Shown here: positions 7,061 to 13,686 of the stretch, one piece after another
Position numbering within the stretch: position 1 is the first letter of the stretch
Layout of the letters: each line of letters starts with the position of its first letter
From: Ilumatobacteraceae bacterium
Lineage (GTDB): Bacteria; Actinomycetota; Acidimicrobiia; Acidimicrobiales; Ilumatobacteraceae
Direction of reading: 5' to 3'
Assembly (NCBI GenBank): GCA_023253435.1
Contig: JALRGJ010000019.1
Location: 1-13,947 of the forward strand
Length of the DNA stretch: 13,947 nucleotides
The notes under the pieces: model-generated
What the model was told of the DNA's origin: nothing
What the model saw: only the letters and a program-made list of their open reading frames with translations
Databases searched by the model: none
Made by a program: the position numbers and the translations under genes

Positions 7061-7585
7061 ATGGAACATTCTCCAGCGGCACATCCAGGGAACTCCCCAC
7101 AGGAGTTGGTGGAGCACATGGATGAACGCGGAAATGTGCTGGGTGTGGTGAGTAGGTCGCACATGCGCGCTGAGTCACTGTGGCATCGCTCGGTATTCAT
7201 TGCGGTGATGTCTCATGATGGTGACCTATTGGTACATCAAAGATCTGAAAAGAAGGATTTATGGCCTGGTTGGTGGGATGTTGCAATCGGGGGAGTCTTG
7301 GCGCCAGGAGAAGATGCTGAGGCAGGAGCAATGAGAGAACTTCGTGAGGAGTTGGGTCTCACCGGCGTATGCGTAGAACCTGTAGTGACTGGTGCCTATA
7401 TGGACAAAGAAGTGAAGGTCCTGGGGTCAATTTTTCTCTGTATTTCAGAAGGACCATTTGTCTATGCCGATGGAGAAATTCAGCAGGCTCATTGGATAAA
7501 ACCCATAGAACTCAATAACTGGTTGGGTGCTAAAAACTTTCTTCCAGACAGCGTGGCTCTTGTGCTGCCATTTCTTCACATTTAG
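7061..7585 (+). CDS. Nudix hydrolase, YfcD/IDI-like subgroup
   Basis: A Mg-dependent pyrophosphohydrolase-type protein of 174 aa. The complete Nudix box occupies 78-100: Gly78, Glu84, then REL and REELGL, with the catalytic EE at 96-97. The layout resembles E. coli YfcD and isopentenyl-diphosphate isomerase relatives: ELVEHMDERGNVLG (15-28), a conserved R-A-E-S-L-W-H-R stretch (36-43), DLWPGWWDVAIGGV (66-79) and DKEVKVLGSIFLC. IDI function cannot be excluded, but the IDI active-site Cys/Glu pattern is not obvious, and a hydrolase of unknown substrate is likelier. The ATG at 7061 is preferred because the conserved block begins before the alternative Met20 (7118). A weak GGTAGG lies 9 nt upstream. 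The frame is open back to 6836, but that portion is antisense to the M20 gene. Confidence 0.9.
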   Translation: MEHSPAAHPGNSPQELVEHMDERGNVLGVVSRSHMRAESLWHRSVFIAVMSHDGDLLVHQRSEKKDLWPGWWDVAIGGVLAPGEDAEAGAMRELREELGLTGVCVEPVVTGAYMDKEVKVLGSIFLCISEGPFVYADGEIQQAHWIKPIELNNWLGAKNFLPDSVALVLPFLHI

Positions 7586-7625
7586 TAAGGCTTTCCACCG
7601 TCAGTGTGGCCCATTTTCAGCCTTA
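7586..7625 (+). promoter_or_regulatory. Inverted repeat between the Nudix and thiamine-binding-like genes
   Basis: TAAGGCT (7586-7592) and AGCCTTA (7619-7625) form a perfect 7-bp inverted repeat that begins directly after the Nudix stop. An inner CCAC (7595-7598)/GTGG (7606-7609) stem with a 7-base loop nests inside it. A short T run (7629-7632) follows, so it could be a weak intrinsic terminator for the Nudix gene. Alternatively it could be a structured leader or operator for the downstream pair, whose GTG is 10 bp away. It does not match any riboswitch class I know. Confidence 0.4.
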
Positions 7626-7635
7626 GGCTTTTGGT

Positions 7636-7872
7636 GTGATCAAAGTTGAGTTCACCATTGAGCCGTTTGTTGATGGCGATCCCCCAGAGCGGGTCAATAA
7701 GGCCATTGCGGCCATAGAGGTGCTGGGTATTGCAGTAGAGATTGGGCCATTCGGTTCATCTTTTGTGGCGTCCCAGGAATTAGTGGGTCAGGCATTGTCG
7801 GCTCTGATCACCACTGCGTATCAACATGGCGCCACGCACGTTTCTGTAGATACAGAGGCGGTGCCTGGGTGA
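7636..7872 (+). CDS. Thiamine-binding-like protein (MTH1187/YkoF family, PF01910-like)
   Basis: A small cytoplasmic protein of 78 aa with the ferredoxin-like beta-alpha-beta-beta-alpha-beta pattern of the MTH1187/YkoF family. IKVEFTIEPF (2-11) is the first strand, and NKAIAAIEVLGIAVEIGPFG (21-40) carries the family's GPxG turn. HGATHVSVDTEAV is the last strand. YkoF binds thiamine or hydroxymethylpyrimidine, and single-domain members are thought to bind related ligands, but the ligand here is not known. It starts with GTG without a clear Shine-Dalgarno; AGG lies roughly 9 nt upstream. Its TGA overlaps the next gene's GTG (GTGA), so the two are translated together and probably function together. 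No thiamine biosynthesis or transport gene is in the window, so a link to thiamine rests on family membership only. Confidence 0.75.
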   Translation: MIKVEFTIEPFVDGDPPERVNKAIAAIEVLGIAVEIGPFGSSFVASQELVGQALSALITTAYQHGATHVSVDTEAVPG

Positions 7873-8231
7873 CATTCATCCAACATCCTTTACTAACTGC
7901 GGTTCAGCCAATTCTTGATGCTGTTGGTGCACAACTCATCACGGTGGAAGATGCACGCATTTCAGACATTGCACTGGAGTGGGAGGGGGACATCATTGCT
8001 GCAGTTCGACTCCCTCGTTTGCATGGCGCGTTAGATCGATTGATTGAACAAGTGGAAAAAGAATTAGGCGCTTCTCTTCCAGAGTTGTCTCGAAACGATA
8101 AACAATTAGCAGTGAAGTTGTTAGATCAACGTGGTGCATTTATTTTGCGTCGGGCAGTAGAAGATGTTGCAGATGCCATGGGAGTTTCACGCATCACGGT
8201 GTACAACTATCTCAACGCGTTGCACCGATAA
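7869..8231 (+). CDS. Small HTH_22 (DauR-type helix-turn-helix) protein
   Basis: A 120-aa protein. The C-terminal segment (about 73-118) closely resembles the DauR/YheO helix-turn-helix family: LSRNDKQLAVKLLDQRGAF, then AVEDVADAMGVSRITVYNYL, with the recognition helix near SRITVYNYLN. DauR-type regulators normally carry an N-terminal PAS-like sensor (YheO domain). Here it is replaced by about 70 residues of unrecognised sequence (ISDIALEWEGDIIAAVRLP, then a helix LDRLIEQVEKELG). It overlaps the thiamine-binding-like gene by 4 bp. The inferred role is DNA binding with the upstream protein as ligand sensor, possibly regulating its own operon. No membrane segment is present. The 3' end converges on coaA with a 3-bp gap. 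Confidence 0.78.
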   Translation: MTFIQHPLLTAVQPILDAVGAQLITVEDARISDIALEWEGDIIAAVRLPRLHGALDRLIEQVEKELGASLPELSRNDKQLAVKLLDQRGAFILRRAVEDVADAMGVSRITVYNYLNALHR

Positions 8232-8234
8232 TTC

Positions 8235-9167
8235 TTACAGTCGACGTAAGTGAACGTGGTCTACTCGGTGGTTGGCAGATTTCTTCACAATGAGTGATGC
8301 ACGTGATTTTGTTGGCTCAATGTTTTCCACCAAGTTCTTGCCGTTAATCTCACGCCAAATGCTGCGCGCCATCTCAATTCCTTCTTCATCTGTGAGATGC
8401 GCATAATTCTGGAAGAAGCTTTCTGGATTTCTGAAGACAGTCTCACGCAAAGTTTGGAAACGCTCGATGTACCACTGTTCAATGTCTGCTTCGTTTGCAT
8501 CTATATAAATAGAAAAGTCGAAATAGTCGGAAACAAACTCATTAGCTTCTGATCCCACCTGCAAAACATTGAGTCCTTCAAGAATGAGAATGTCTGGCTG
8601 GCTGACGGTGACATCTTCACCTTTTACAATGTCGTACACAACGTGGCTGTACACAGGAGCTTTCGCTTCTGGCGCACCGCTCTTGAGATCACGCAAGAAC
8701 TGCAGCAGATTCTTTGTGTCGTAGCTTTCTGGAAAGCCTTTACGATTCATGATTCCACGATCTTCCAACACATCGTTAGGGAAGAGAAATCCGTCTGTAG
8801 TGATGAGGTCTACTCGGGGATGCTCTGGCCAACGTGCCAAAAGCGCCTGCAAAATACGGGCAAACGTGCTCTTGCCCACAGCTACCGATCCGGCAATACC
8901 AATCACGTAGGGAACCTTTGGAGCCATTGCACCAAGGAATGTGGCCGACACTTTGTGCAGGTTTTGTGTTGCGCTGACATACAAGTTCAGTAAGCGTGTG
9001 AGTGGCAAGTAGACCGCAGCAACCTCGTCGAGATCAATGTTTTCGTTGATGCCTCTGAGTGCAACAAGATCTCTCTCGCGGATGGTGAGGGGAGTTGCAG
9101 CCCTGAGGTCTGCCCATTCAGCTCTGTCAAATGACAAATAGCGATCGGAGTTGGGAAGGTTGATCAC
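8235..9167 (-). CDS. coaA: Type I pantothenate kinase
   Basis: It phosphorylates pantothenate with ATP, the first and controlling step of coenzyme A synthesis. The 310-aa length equals the usual CoaA size. N-terminal family sequence is YLSFDRAEWADLRAATPL (10-27) and VAAVYLPLTRLLNLYVSA (49-66). The P-loop is GSVAVGKS (93-100). DLITTDGFLFPN, RKGFPESYD and EGLNVLQVG (in the 120-220 region) are all characteristic of bacterial type I enzymes, as is YIERFQTLRETVFRNPESFF before the C-terminal NIEPTKSRASLIVKKS. The start is GTG at 9167, with no good Shine-Dalgarno, 22 bp after the map stop, so it is probably read with map. CoA demand links it loosely to the acyl-CoA genes in the window. Confidence 0.97.
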   Translation of the reverse strand: MINLPNSDRYLSFDRAEWADLRAATPLTIRERDLVALRGINENIDLDEVAAVYLPLTRLLNLYVSATQNLHKVSATFLGAMAPKVPYVIGIAGSVAVGKSTFARILQALLARWPEHPRVDLITTDGFLFPNDVLEDRGIMNRKGFPESYDTKNLLQFLRDLKSGAPEAKAPVYSHVVYDIVKGEDVTVSQPDILILEGLNVLQVGSEANEFVSDYFDFSIYIDANEADIEQWYIERFQTLRETVFRNPESFFQNYAHLTDEEGIEMARSIWREINGKNLVENIEPTKSRASLIVKKSANHRVDHVHLRRL

Positions 9168-9189
9168 GGTAAAACGCTACGGCTTTTTG

Positions 9190-10167
9190 TTATCTACGCC
9201 ACGGTGCCTTGGGAGAAACAGCACCATCACCGCCAGTAAGAATCTCTACCCCATCTGCAGTAACAACAAGTGTGTGCTCAAACTGGGCAGTTCTACTGCC
9301 ATCGGAGGTGACAGCTGTCCAGTCGTCATCCCACATCTTGTGTCGCCATTCACCGCTTGAAGTAATCATGGGCTCAATGGTGAATGTCATTCCTTCTCGA
9401 ATGATCATTGTGTTGCGTGGGTCAAAGTAGTGCAGCACCTGAATATCTGTATGAAAGTTCTCACCAATGCCGTGACCAATGAACGCACGAACAACACCGT
9501 ATTTGTATTTCTTTGCGTGGATTTCAATTGCCCGCCCCACCTCATTAATAGGTACACCGGGCTTTACGGCTTCAATTCCGTGCCACATACATTCTTCAGT
9601 GACTTTGATGAGCTGCTTGTCTTCATCTGAGATATTTCCCACAGCAAAAGTTGCATTGGTATCTCCGTGAACTCCGTTGAGATAAATGGTGACATCAAGA
9701 TTCACGATGTCACCATCTTCTAGTACACGTGAGTCTGGAATGCCATGACAAATCACTTCGTTGACGCTTGTGCACACACTCTTTGGGTAACCGTGATAGT
9801 TCAGCGGTGATGGGTAACCACCCATCTTGATGGTGAGCTCATGAACAAAGATGTCGATCTCTTCAGTTGTGATACCAGGGCGAACAAACTCGCCGGCATT
9901 ACGAAGAATTTCTGCAGCAGCAGCCCCAGCTACTCGCATTCGTTCAATTACTTCTGGAGACTTCACACGAGACTCACTGTTACGCGGTGGAGTACCAGTG
10001 AGTGCATACGGTGGCTTCACAATGTTGTCTGGTACTGAGCGCATGGGGCTGACAACACCAGGCTGAATTCTGCCTTCAGACCCTTTGCAGCATCGCTTGT
10101 ATTTGCGACCACTTCCACACCAACAGGGATCGTTGGATGCAGGAAGCACCTCAGGTATCTGACTCAT
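9190..10167 (-). CDS. map: Type I methionine aminopeptidase with N-terminal SEC-C zinc motif
   Basis: It removes the initiator methionine from nascent proteins. This is a 325-aa enzyme, longer than the roughly 250-aa minimal form because of an N-terminal extension. The extension begins with NDPCWCGSGRKYKRCCKG (12-29), a SEC-C type Cys-rich zinc motif as found at the end of SecA, which may help docking near the ribosome. The catalytic domain starts near residue 66. Metal ligands of the pita-bread fold are Asp158 (VNLDVT), Asp169 (HGDTNATF), His232 (FIGHGIG), Glu265 (TIEPM) and Glu297 (QFEHT). His141 in ICHGIPD is the substrate-side histidine. The gene leads the map-coaA unit and diverges from the pilus operon. 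Confidence 0.96.
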   Translation of the reverse strand: MSQIPEVLPASNDPCWCGSGRKYKRCCKGSEGRIQPGVVSPMRSVPDNIVKPPYALTGTPPRNSESRVKSPEVIERMRVAGAAAAEILRNAGEFVRPGITTEEIDIFVHELTIKMGGYPSPLNYHGYPKSVCTSVNEVICHGIPDSRVLEDGDIVNLDVTIYLNGVHGDTNATFAVGNISDEDKQLIKVTEECMWHGIEAVKPGVPINEVGRAIEIHAKKYKYGVVRAFIGHGIGENFHTDIQVLHYFDPRNTMIIREGMTFTIEPMITSSGEWRHKMWDDDWTAVTSDGSRTAQFEHTLVVTADGVEILTGGDGAVSPKAPWRR

Positions 10168-10288
10168 AGTCCTTAAGGCTAGAGGTGAATCTGTTTCTGA
10201 GGGGCGACTGGTAATTCTTCAGTTCCCTTCGTATCTTGCCCGCCCACACATATTCCAGTGGAAGTAGTGGGTGCACGAGGAGAGGTAC
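10168..10288. promoter_or_regulatory. Divergent region between map and the Tad operon, with two palindromes
   Basis: The 121-bp spacer must hold the map promoter (minus) and the pilus operon promoter (plus). It has the 8-bp palindrome CCTTAAGG (10171-10178), just 3 bp from the map start, and an 11-bp palindrome TTCCA-G-TGGAA (10253-10263), 25 bp ahead of the first pilus gene. The latter is well placed for an operator. No clear -10/-35 pair could be picked. Confidence 0.35.
10278..10282 (+). promoter_or_regulatory. Ribosome binding site deciding the CpaB-like start
   Basis: AGGAG ends 6 nt before the ATG at 10289. This favours 10289 over the in-frame GTG at 10271, which would place the site inside the coding sequence. 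Confidence 0.7.
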
Positions 10289-10870
10289 ATGAGGGAATAC
10301 AACAATCACAACGGTCCCAGTGTGAGTGAGAGGCTTTCAGCGCTACGCAGCCCCATGCCAGAGCCCTCTCAACACACCGATGTGCACTCTGCTTCACGAG
10401 TGACTATTCGACGAGAGTTGTTAATTGGTGGGTTGTTACTGCTGGTGGTGGTTGCAATTCTCTTCCCCGTACTGACTCGGGGTCAGAAATCTCAGGTTGC
10501 TGAAGAAATACAGGCCGGTGTGGAATCTATGTTGGCTGCCGATTCAACAGACACTGATTCCCCAAATGCCAATATCGACCAATCCGGCTTAGTTTCGGGC
10601 GAGGCATACATTGCACTTCCTGTTGAAAGTGGTCATTTCCCACCTCAACTCAAAGAAGGTCATGTAGTTCGTATATCTCTCACATCTGATCAGAGTGGCG
10701 AGACATCATCTTCTTCGTTTTCTAGCACTGCCACAGTTCAGACAATCTCATCAGTCTCTGATGTTGGTTCTACATATGTCGTAACAGTTCTTGCCCCTGA
10801 GGAACTTGTAGACAAAGTTGCTGGATCAGACTCTATAGATCTCGCCATTGTGGGAGAGGTTGCGCGATGA
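10289..10870 (+). CDS. CpaB/RcpC-like Tad pilus assembly protein
   Basis: A single-pass membrane protein of 193 aa, first in the pilus operon. A hydrophilic cytoplasmic N-terminus (1-43) is followed by one membrane span (about 44-62, LLIGGLLLLVVVAILFPVLT) and an extracytoplasmic domain. The part SGEAYIALPVESGHFPPQLK (103-122), then EGHVVRI, resembles the RcpC/CpaB region downstream of the SAF fold. VTVLAPEELVDKVAGS (165-180) matches the end of such domains. A typical full SAF domain is not apparent between the span and residue 100; instead there is an acidic, Ser/Thr/Asp-rich linker. Actinobacteria lack an outer membrane secretin, so the role is presumably at the membrane or cell-wall face of the pilus machine. 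It overlaps cpaF by ATGA. Identity is inferred partly from context. Confidence 0.65.
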   Translation: MREYNNHNGPSVSERLSALRSPMPEPSQHTDVHSASRVTIRRELLIGGLLLLVVVAILFPVLTRGQKSQVAEEIQAGVESMLAADSTDTDSPNANIDQSGLVSGEAYIALPVESGHFPPQLKEGHVVRISLTSDQSGETSSSSFSSTATVQTISSVSDVGSTYVVTVLAPEELVDKVAGSDSIDLAIVGEVAR

Positions 10871-12153
10871 ATTCTCTCATTTCCTCAATGCAACTTTCAC
10901 GAGTCATTGCATCTGCCCTTGCTGACGATCGAGTGCGTCGTCACAATGAAGATCTATCACCACCAACTTTGGATGAAGAGCGTCAACTCGCTCGATCAAC
11001 AGCTACTCAGTATCTGGCAACGCAAAGTCCCAATAACCAGTGGGGATTTGATGCGATTCCAGATGTCAACGAACGAACCTTGATTGAGGATTCCATCGCT
11101 CAGGTTTTAGGGCTGGGTCGCCTTGAGCCGTTACTAGATGACGACAACATCTCAGACATTCACGTTCGTGGCAATAGACCAGTGTGGGTGAAGACACGAA
11201 CAGGGGAGAGAGTGGAGTATCCACCACTCGTTCAAAATGATGATGAATTAATTGATCTGATCCGACGGATTGCCACTCGAATGGGGCATCGGGAACAACG
11301 TTTCGACCCAGCGCATCCTGAACTAAATCTTCAATTACCAGACGGATCTCGAGTATTTGCTGCGATGGAAGTTTCTTTACATCCAACACTGATAATTCGT
11401 CGTCATAAATTCGACTTTTCATCATTAAGTCAACTTGTAACAAACAACATGATGGAGCCTCAGGTCGCATCATTTCTTGCTGCATCCGTACGAAGTAAGA
11501 GAAACATCATCGTCGCGGGTGGTACGGGCTCTGGAAAAACAACTCTTCTTCGAGCATTGATTAATGAAGTTCATCGCAACGAGAGAATCGTCACAATAGA
11601 AGATGCATTTGAGCTTGGAATAGAACATTTCGAGGAAGCGCATCCAGATCACGATTCCTTACAAGCACGTGGGGCAAACATTGAAGGCCAAGGCGAAATC
11701 TCCATGGCGGACCTCACTCGCATGGCTTTGCGCATGGACCCGGACCGCGTCATTGTTGGAGAAGTGAGAGGTGGGGAAGCCTTTGACATGCTCCTCGCTA
11801 TGAGTCAAGGAAACAACGGCTCAATGTGTACCTTGCACGCCGACAGTGCTCGATCAGTGTTTCCAAAACTTCTGGCGTATGTGTCCATGGCAGCTATGGG
11901 TGTTCCTCCAGAAACCGTGAATCTGTTGATCAGTAGTTCAATTCATTTTGTGGTTCATGTTCAGATGATCGACGGAATGAGACGTGTGTCATCAATTCAC
12001 GAAATTGTTGGATCTGAAGGTGATGTGATCATTTCCAATGAGGTGTACTCCTCTGCTCACCCCACTTCTGCTTTCACAGCACTCCGTACATCTACTGCGG
12101 AATTATTAGAAGAACATGGGTTTGCACGTCCACGGGAACTTTCATGGTCCTAG
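10867..12153 (+). CDS. cpaF: CpaF/TadA secretion ATPase
   Basis: The cytoplasmic hexameric ATPase that powers Tad (Flp) pilus assembly. The 428 aa comprise an N-terminal region, an N2-type domain (about 75-185: LEPLLDDDNISDIHVRGNRP, LNLQLPDGSRVFAAM) and the RecA-like motor. The Walker A motif is GGTGSGKTT (218-226), the Asp box TIEDAFEL (243-250), the Walker B region DRVIVGEVRGGE (293-304), and the His box CTLHAD (321-326) with His324. These, and GGEAFDMLLAMSQG in particular, place it in the CpaF/TadA branch of type II/IV secretion ATPases. A strong GAGAGG Shine-Dalgarno lies 7 nt upstream. It overlaps the CpaB-like gene by 4 bp and TadB by 10 bp. No CpaE/TadZ localisation ATPase gene lies between them. 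Confidence 0.96.
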   Translation: MNSLISSMQLSRVIASALADDRVRRHNEDLSPPTLDEERQLARSTATQYLATQSPNNQWGFDAIPDVNERTLIEDSIAQVLGLGRLEPLLDDDNISDIHVRGNRPVWVKTRTGERVEYPPLVQNDDELIDLIRRIATRMGHREQRFDPAHPELNLQLPDGSRVFAAMEVSLHPTLIIRRHKFDFSSLSQLVTNNMMEPQVASFLAASVRSKRNIIVAGGTGSGKTTLLRALINEVHRNERIVTIEDAFELGIEHFEEAHPDHDSLQARGANIEGQGEISMADLTRMALRMDPDRVIVGEVRGGEAFDMLLAMSQGNNGSMCTLHADSARSVFPKLLAYVSMAAMGVPPETVNLLISSSIHFVVHVQMIDGMRRVSSIHEIVGSEGDVIISNEVYSSAHPTSAFTALRTSTAELLEEHGFARPRELSWS

Positions 12154-12770
12154 CAACCAGATACTTTCACTCCAATTCTCGGCGGCAGGCTGATGAGCAG
12201 CGAGATCTGGTGGAGTCAATTGCCATTTGGACGGAGAGCTTGAGGGATGCTGTCTCTGCATCCTCAGGTCTTGAACAAGCGGTGTTAGCTACCGAAGCAC
12301 ACTGCCCAAAGAATCTGAGACAACCGATGCAACTGCTTGTTGCATCGCTTCGTTATGGGAGTTTGGAAGACGGACTCAGACGCTTTGCGGATGATGTTGC
12401 TCATCCGACTTGCGATTTTGTGGTAGCCGCACTTGTCACGTCGGCTCGTCATCAGACAAAAGATCTTGTGCAGCTACTGACTCATCTGGCCGAATGTGCT
12501 CGTAGTGAATGTCATTTGTATTTAAGGATCTGGGTCTCTCGGGCAAGATCAAGAACTTCAATCCGTATTATCAATGGCTCAGTCGTTTCCTTCGTCGGAG
12601 GGCTACTGTTATTTAATCCTTCTTATTTGCGACCATTTATCGGTTTTGAGGGAGTCATTGTTCTACTGGGAATCGGTGTGCTCTTCACTATCGCTATTAC
12701 GTGGTTGCAACGAATTGCAAGTGTCTCAATCCCAGCTCGATTGCTTACAGGAAGAGAGTCGCAATTGTGA
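12144..12770 (+). CDS. tadB: TadB-like pilus platform protein (T2SSF domain)
   Basis: An inner-membrane platform protein predicted to work with CpaF and TadC to insert pilins. The 208 aa are shorter than a typical TadB (about 280-320). The N-terminal membrane spans usually present are missing, and the protein begins directly with the cytoplasmic helical T2SSF domain (about 20-130: LVESIAIWTESLRDAVSASS, LEDGLRRFADDVAHPTCDF, AALVTSARHQ). Two spans follow at about 143-160 and 168-190. GLEQAV and the DDVAHP stretch are characteristic of TadB/C proteins. The start overlaps cpaF by 10 bp, with GGGA 6 nt before it. Its TGA overlaps the next gene's GTG. The shortness appears genuine, since the frame runs intact from within the cpaF end, but an upstream frameshift was not excluded. 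Confidence 0.8.
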   Translation: MVLATRYFHSNSRRQADEQRDLVESIAIWTESLRDAVSASSGLEQAVLATEAHCPKNLRQPMQLLVASLRYGSLEDGLRRFADDVAHPTCDFVVAALVTSARHQTKDLVQLLTHLAECARSECHLYLRIWVSRARSRTSIRIINGSVVSFVGGLLLFNPSYLRPFIGFEGVIVLLGIGVLFTIAITWLQRIASVSIPARLLTGRESQL

Positions 12771-13456
12771 GCAGAGTGTTGCCAGAATGTGCTGATCTGC
12801 AGTTGCTGGGTATATCAGATGTTCACTTCATTAGATCAGGTCTTCGAATAGTTGTACTGACCACTGGGGCTCTATCTACTGCATTGTTAACTGTCCATAA
12901 TTTGGTTGTTGCGCTATCACCCCTCGTTTCATTCTTTGTGCTGATTGTGGGAATCCTTTTGTCTTGGACTGTTCCCATTACAAAAGTTATGCAGCGTGCA
13001 CAGCAGAAGCGCACAGATATGGACCTGGCAGTTGCGGTCTATTTAGACCTAGTCAATGTTTTGCTAGCTGGTGGCTGTGGCATTGAAACTGCAATGTTGT
13101 CTGCAGCATCTGCTGGTGATGGTTGGGGATTTGAACAAATAAGGCTCTCACTTGCGCGGGCACAGAGTTCGAGAAGTTCTTATTGGGACTCATTGCGCGA
13201 ACTGGGAGAACAAGTGGGTATCACCTCACTTCTTGAAGTGGCCAACAGTGTTCAGTTGGCAGGAGAACACGGTGCTCGAGTCAGACAATCACTCACCGCA
13301 AAAGCAGAAGCATTGAGGGCTCGCAATCTTGCCCGCGTTGAACATGAGGCAGAGGAGCGAACAGAGCGGATGGGTATTCCCATTGTGCTGATGTTTCTTG
13401 GATTCATTCTTCTCATTGGGTACCCAGCCTTTGTGGGCACTGTGAGTGCTTTGTAG
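12767..13456 (+). CDS. tadC: TadC-like pilus platform protein (T2SSF domain)
   Basis: The second platform membrane protein, 229 aa from the GTG at 12767 that overlaps the TadB stop (GTGA). An AGGAAGAG purine run lies about 10 nt upstream. Two N-terminal spans (about 26-44 and 46-68) precede the cytoplasmic T2SSF domain (LAVAVYLDLVNVLLAGGCGI, 87-106; then DSLRELGEQVGITSLLEVAN, 141-160; and SLTAKAEALRARNLARVEHE, 175-194). The terminal span is GIPIVLMFLGFILLIGYPAF (203-222). The order LAGGCGIETA followed by the AEALRA-type helix is typical of TadC. The frame is open further upstream to 12701, but that would be antiparallel to nothing and inside tadB, so the overlapping GTG is preferred. Confidence 0.82.
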   Translation: MSRVLPECADLQLLGISDVHFIRSGLRIVVLTTGALSTALLTVHNLVVALSPLVSFFVLIVGILLSWTVPITKVMQRAQQKRTDMDLAVAVYLDLVNVLLAGGCGIETAMLSAASAGDGWGFEQIRLSLARAQSSRSSYWDSLRELGEQVGITSLLEVANSVQLAGEHGARVRQSLTAKAEALRARNLARVEHEAEERTERMGIPIVLMFLGFILLIGYPAFVGTVSAL

Positions 13457-13480
13457 GAGCAAAAAAGATCTCATTAGAGA

Positions 13481-13485
13481 AAGGA
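13481..13485 (+). promoter_or_regulatory. Ribosome binding site of the Flp-like pilin gene
   Basis: AAGGA lies 4 nt before the ATG at 13490, within a longer purine run (GAGAAAGGAAAA). It sits in a 33-bp gap, the only non-overlapping junction of the operon before this point. This is consistent with separate, strong translation of an abundant subunit. Confidence 0.5.
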
Positions 13486-13489
13486 AAAT

Positions 13490-13684
13490 ATGTCAATTAA
13501 TCAACAACTCTTTCAGTACTACAAAATCAGATTTGATGCATCGCATGAAAGAGACAAGCAACGTGGTGAAGTAAGTGCAACAACGGTGGTGATGGCTGCT
13601 GCTTTGGTAGCACTGGCAATTGCTGTTGGGGCAACGATCAGTACACGTGTGCGTGAAAAAGCAAATGCATTGAACTTGGGCTGA
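13490..13684 (+). CDS. Small Flp-like prepilin
   Basis: Predicted pilin subunit of the Tad system, 64 aa, the usual Flp size. It has a 26-residue hydrophilic leader ending in DKQRG, then EVSATTVVMAAALVALAIAV (27-46), a single hydrophobic helix, then a short basic tail (TRVREKANALNLG). A prepilin peptidase such as TadV/CpaA would cut after Gly26. The usual Glu at mature position 5 (and the Glu-Tyr pair of classic Flp) is absent; Thr is found there. The gene lies directly after tadC and 2 bp before the TadE-like gene, the position where pilin subunits are found in actinobacterial tad loci. No prepilin peptidase gene is in view. It could instead be an inactive or accessory membrane peptide, though context argues for pilin. 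Confidence 0.7.
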   Translation: MSINQQLFQYYKIRFDASHERDKQRGEVSATTVVMAAALVALAIAVGATISTRVREKANALNLG

Positions 13685-13686
13685 CA

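Noticed and set aside
7039..7200. 54-codon N-terminal extension of the M20 protein
   Set aside because: Cys/Met/Ser-rich and unlike the family. It is antisense to the conserved start of the Nudix protein, and M20 proteins of about 417 aa are normal.
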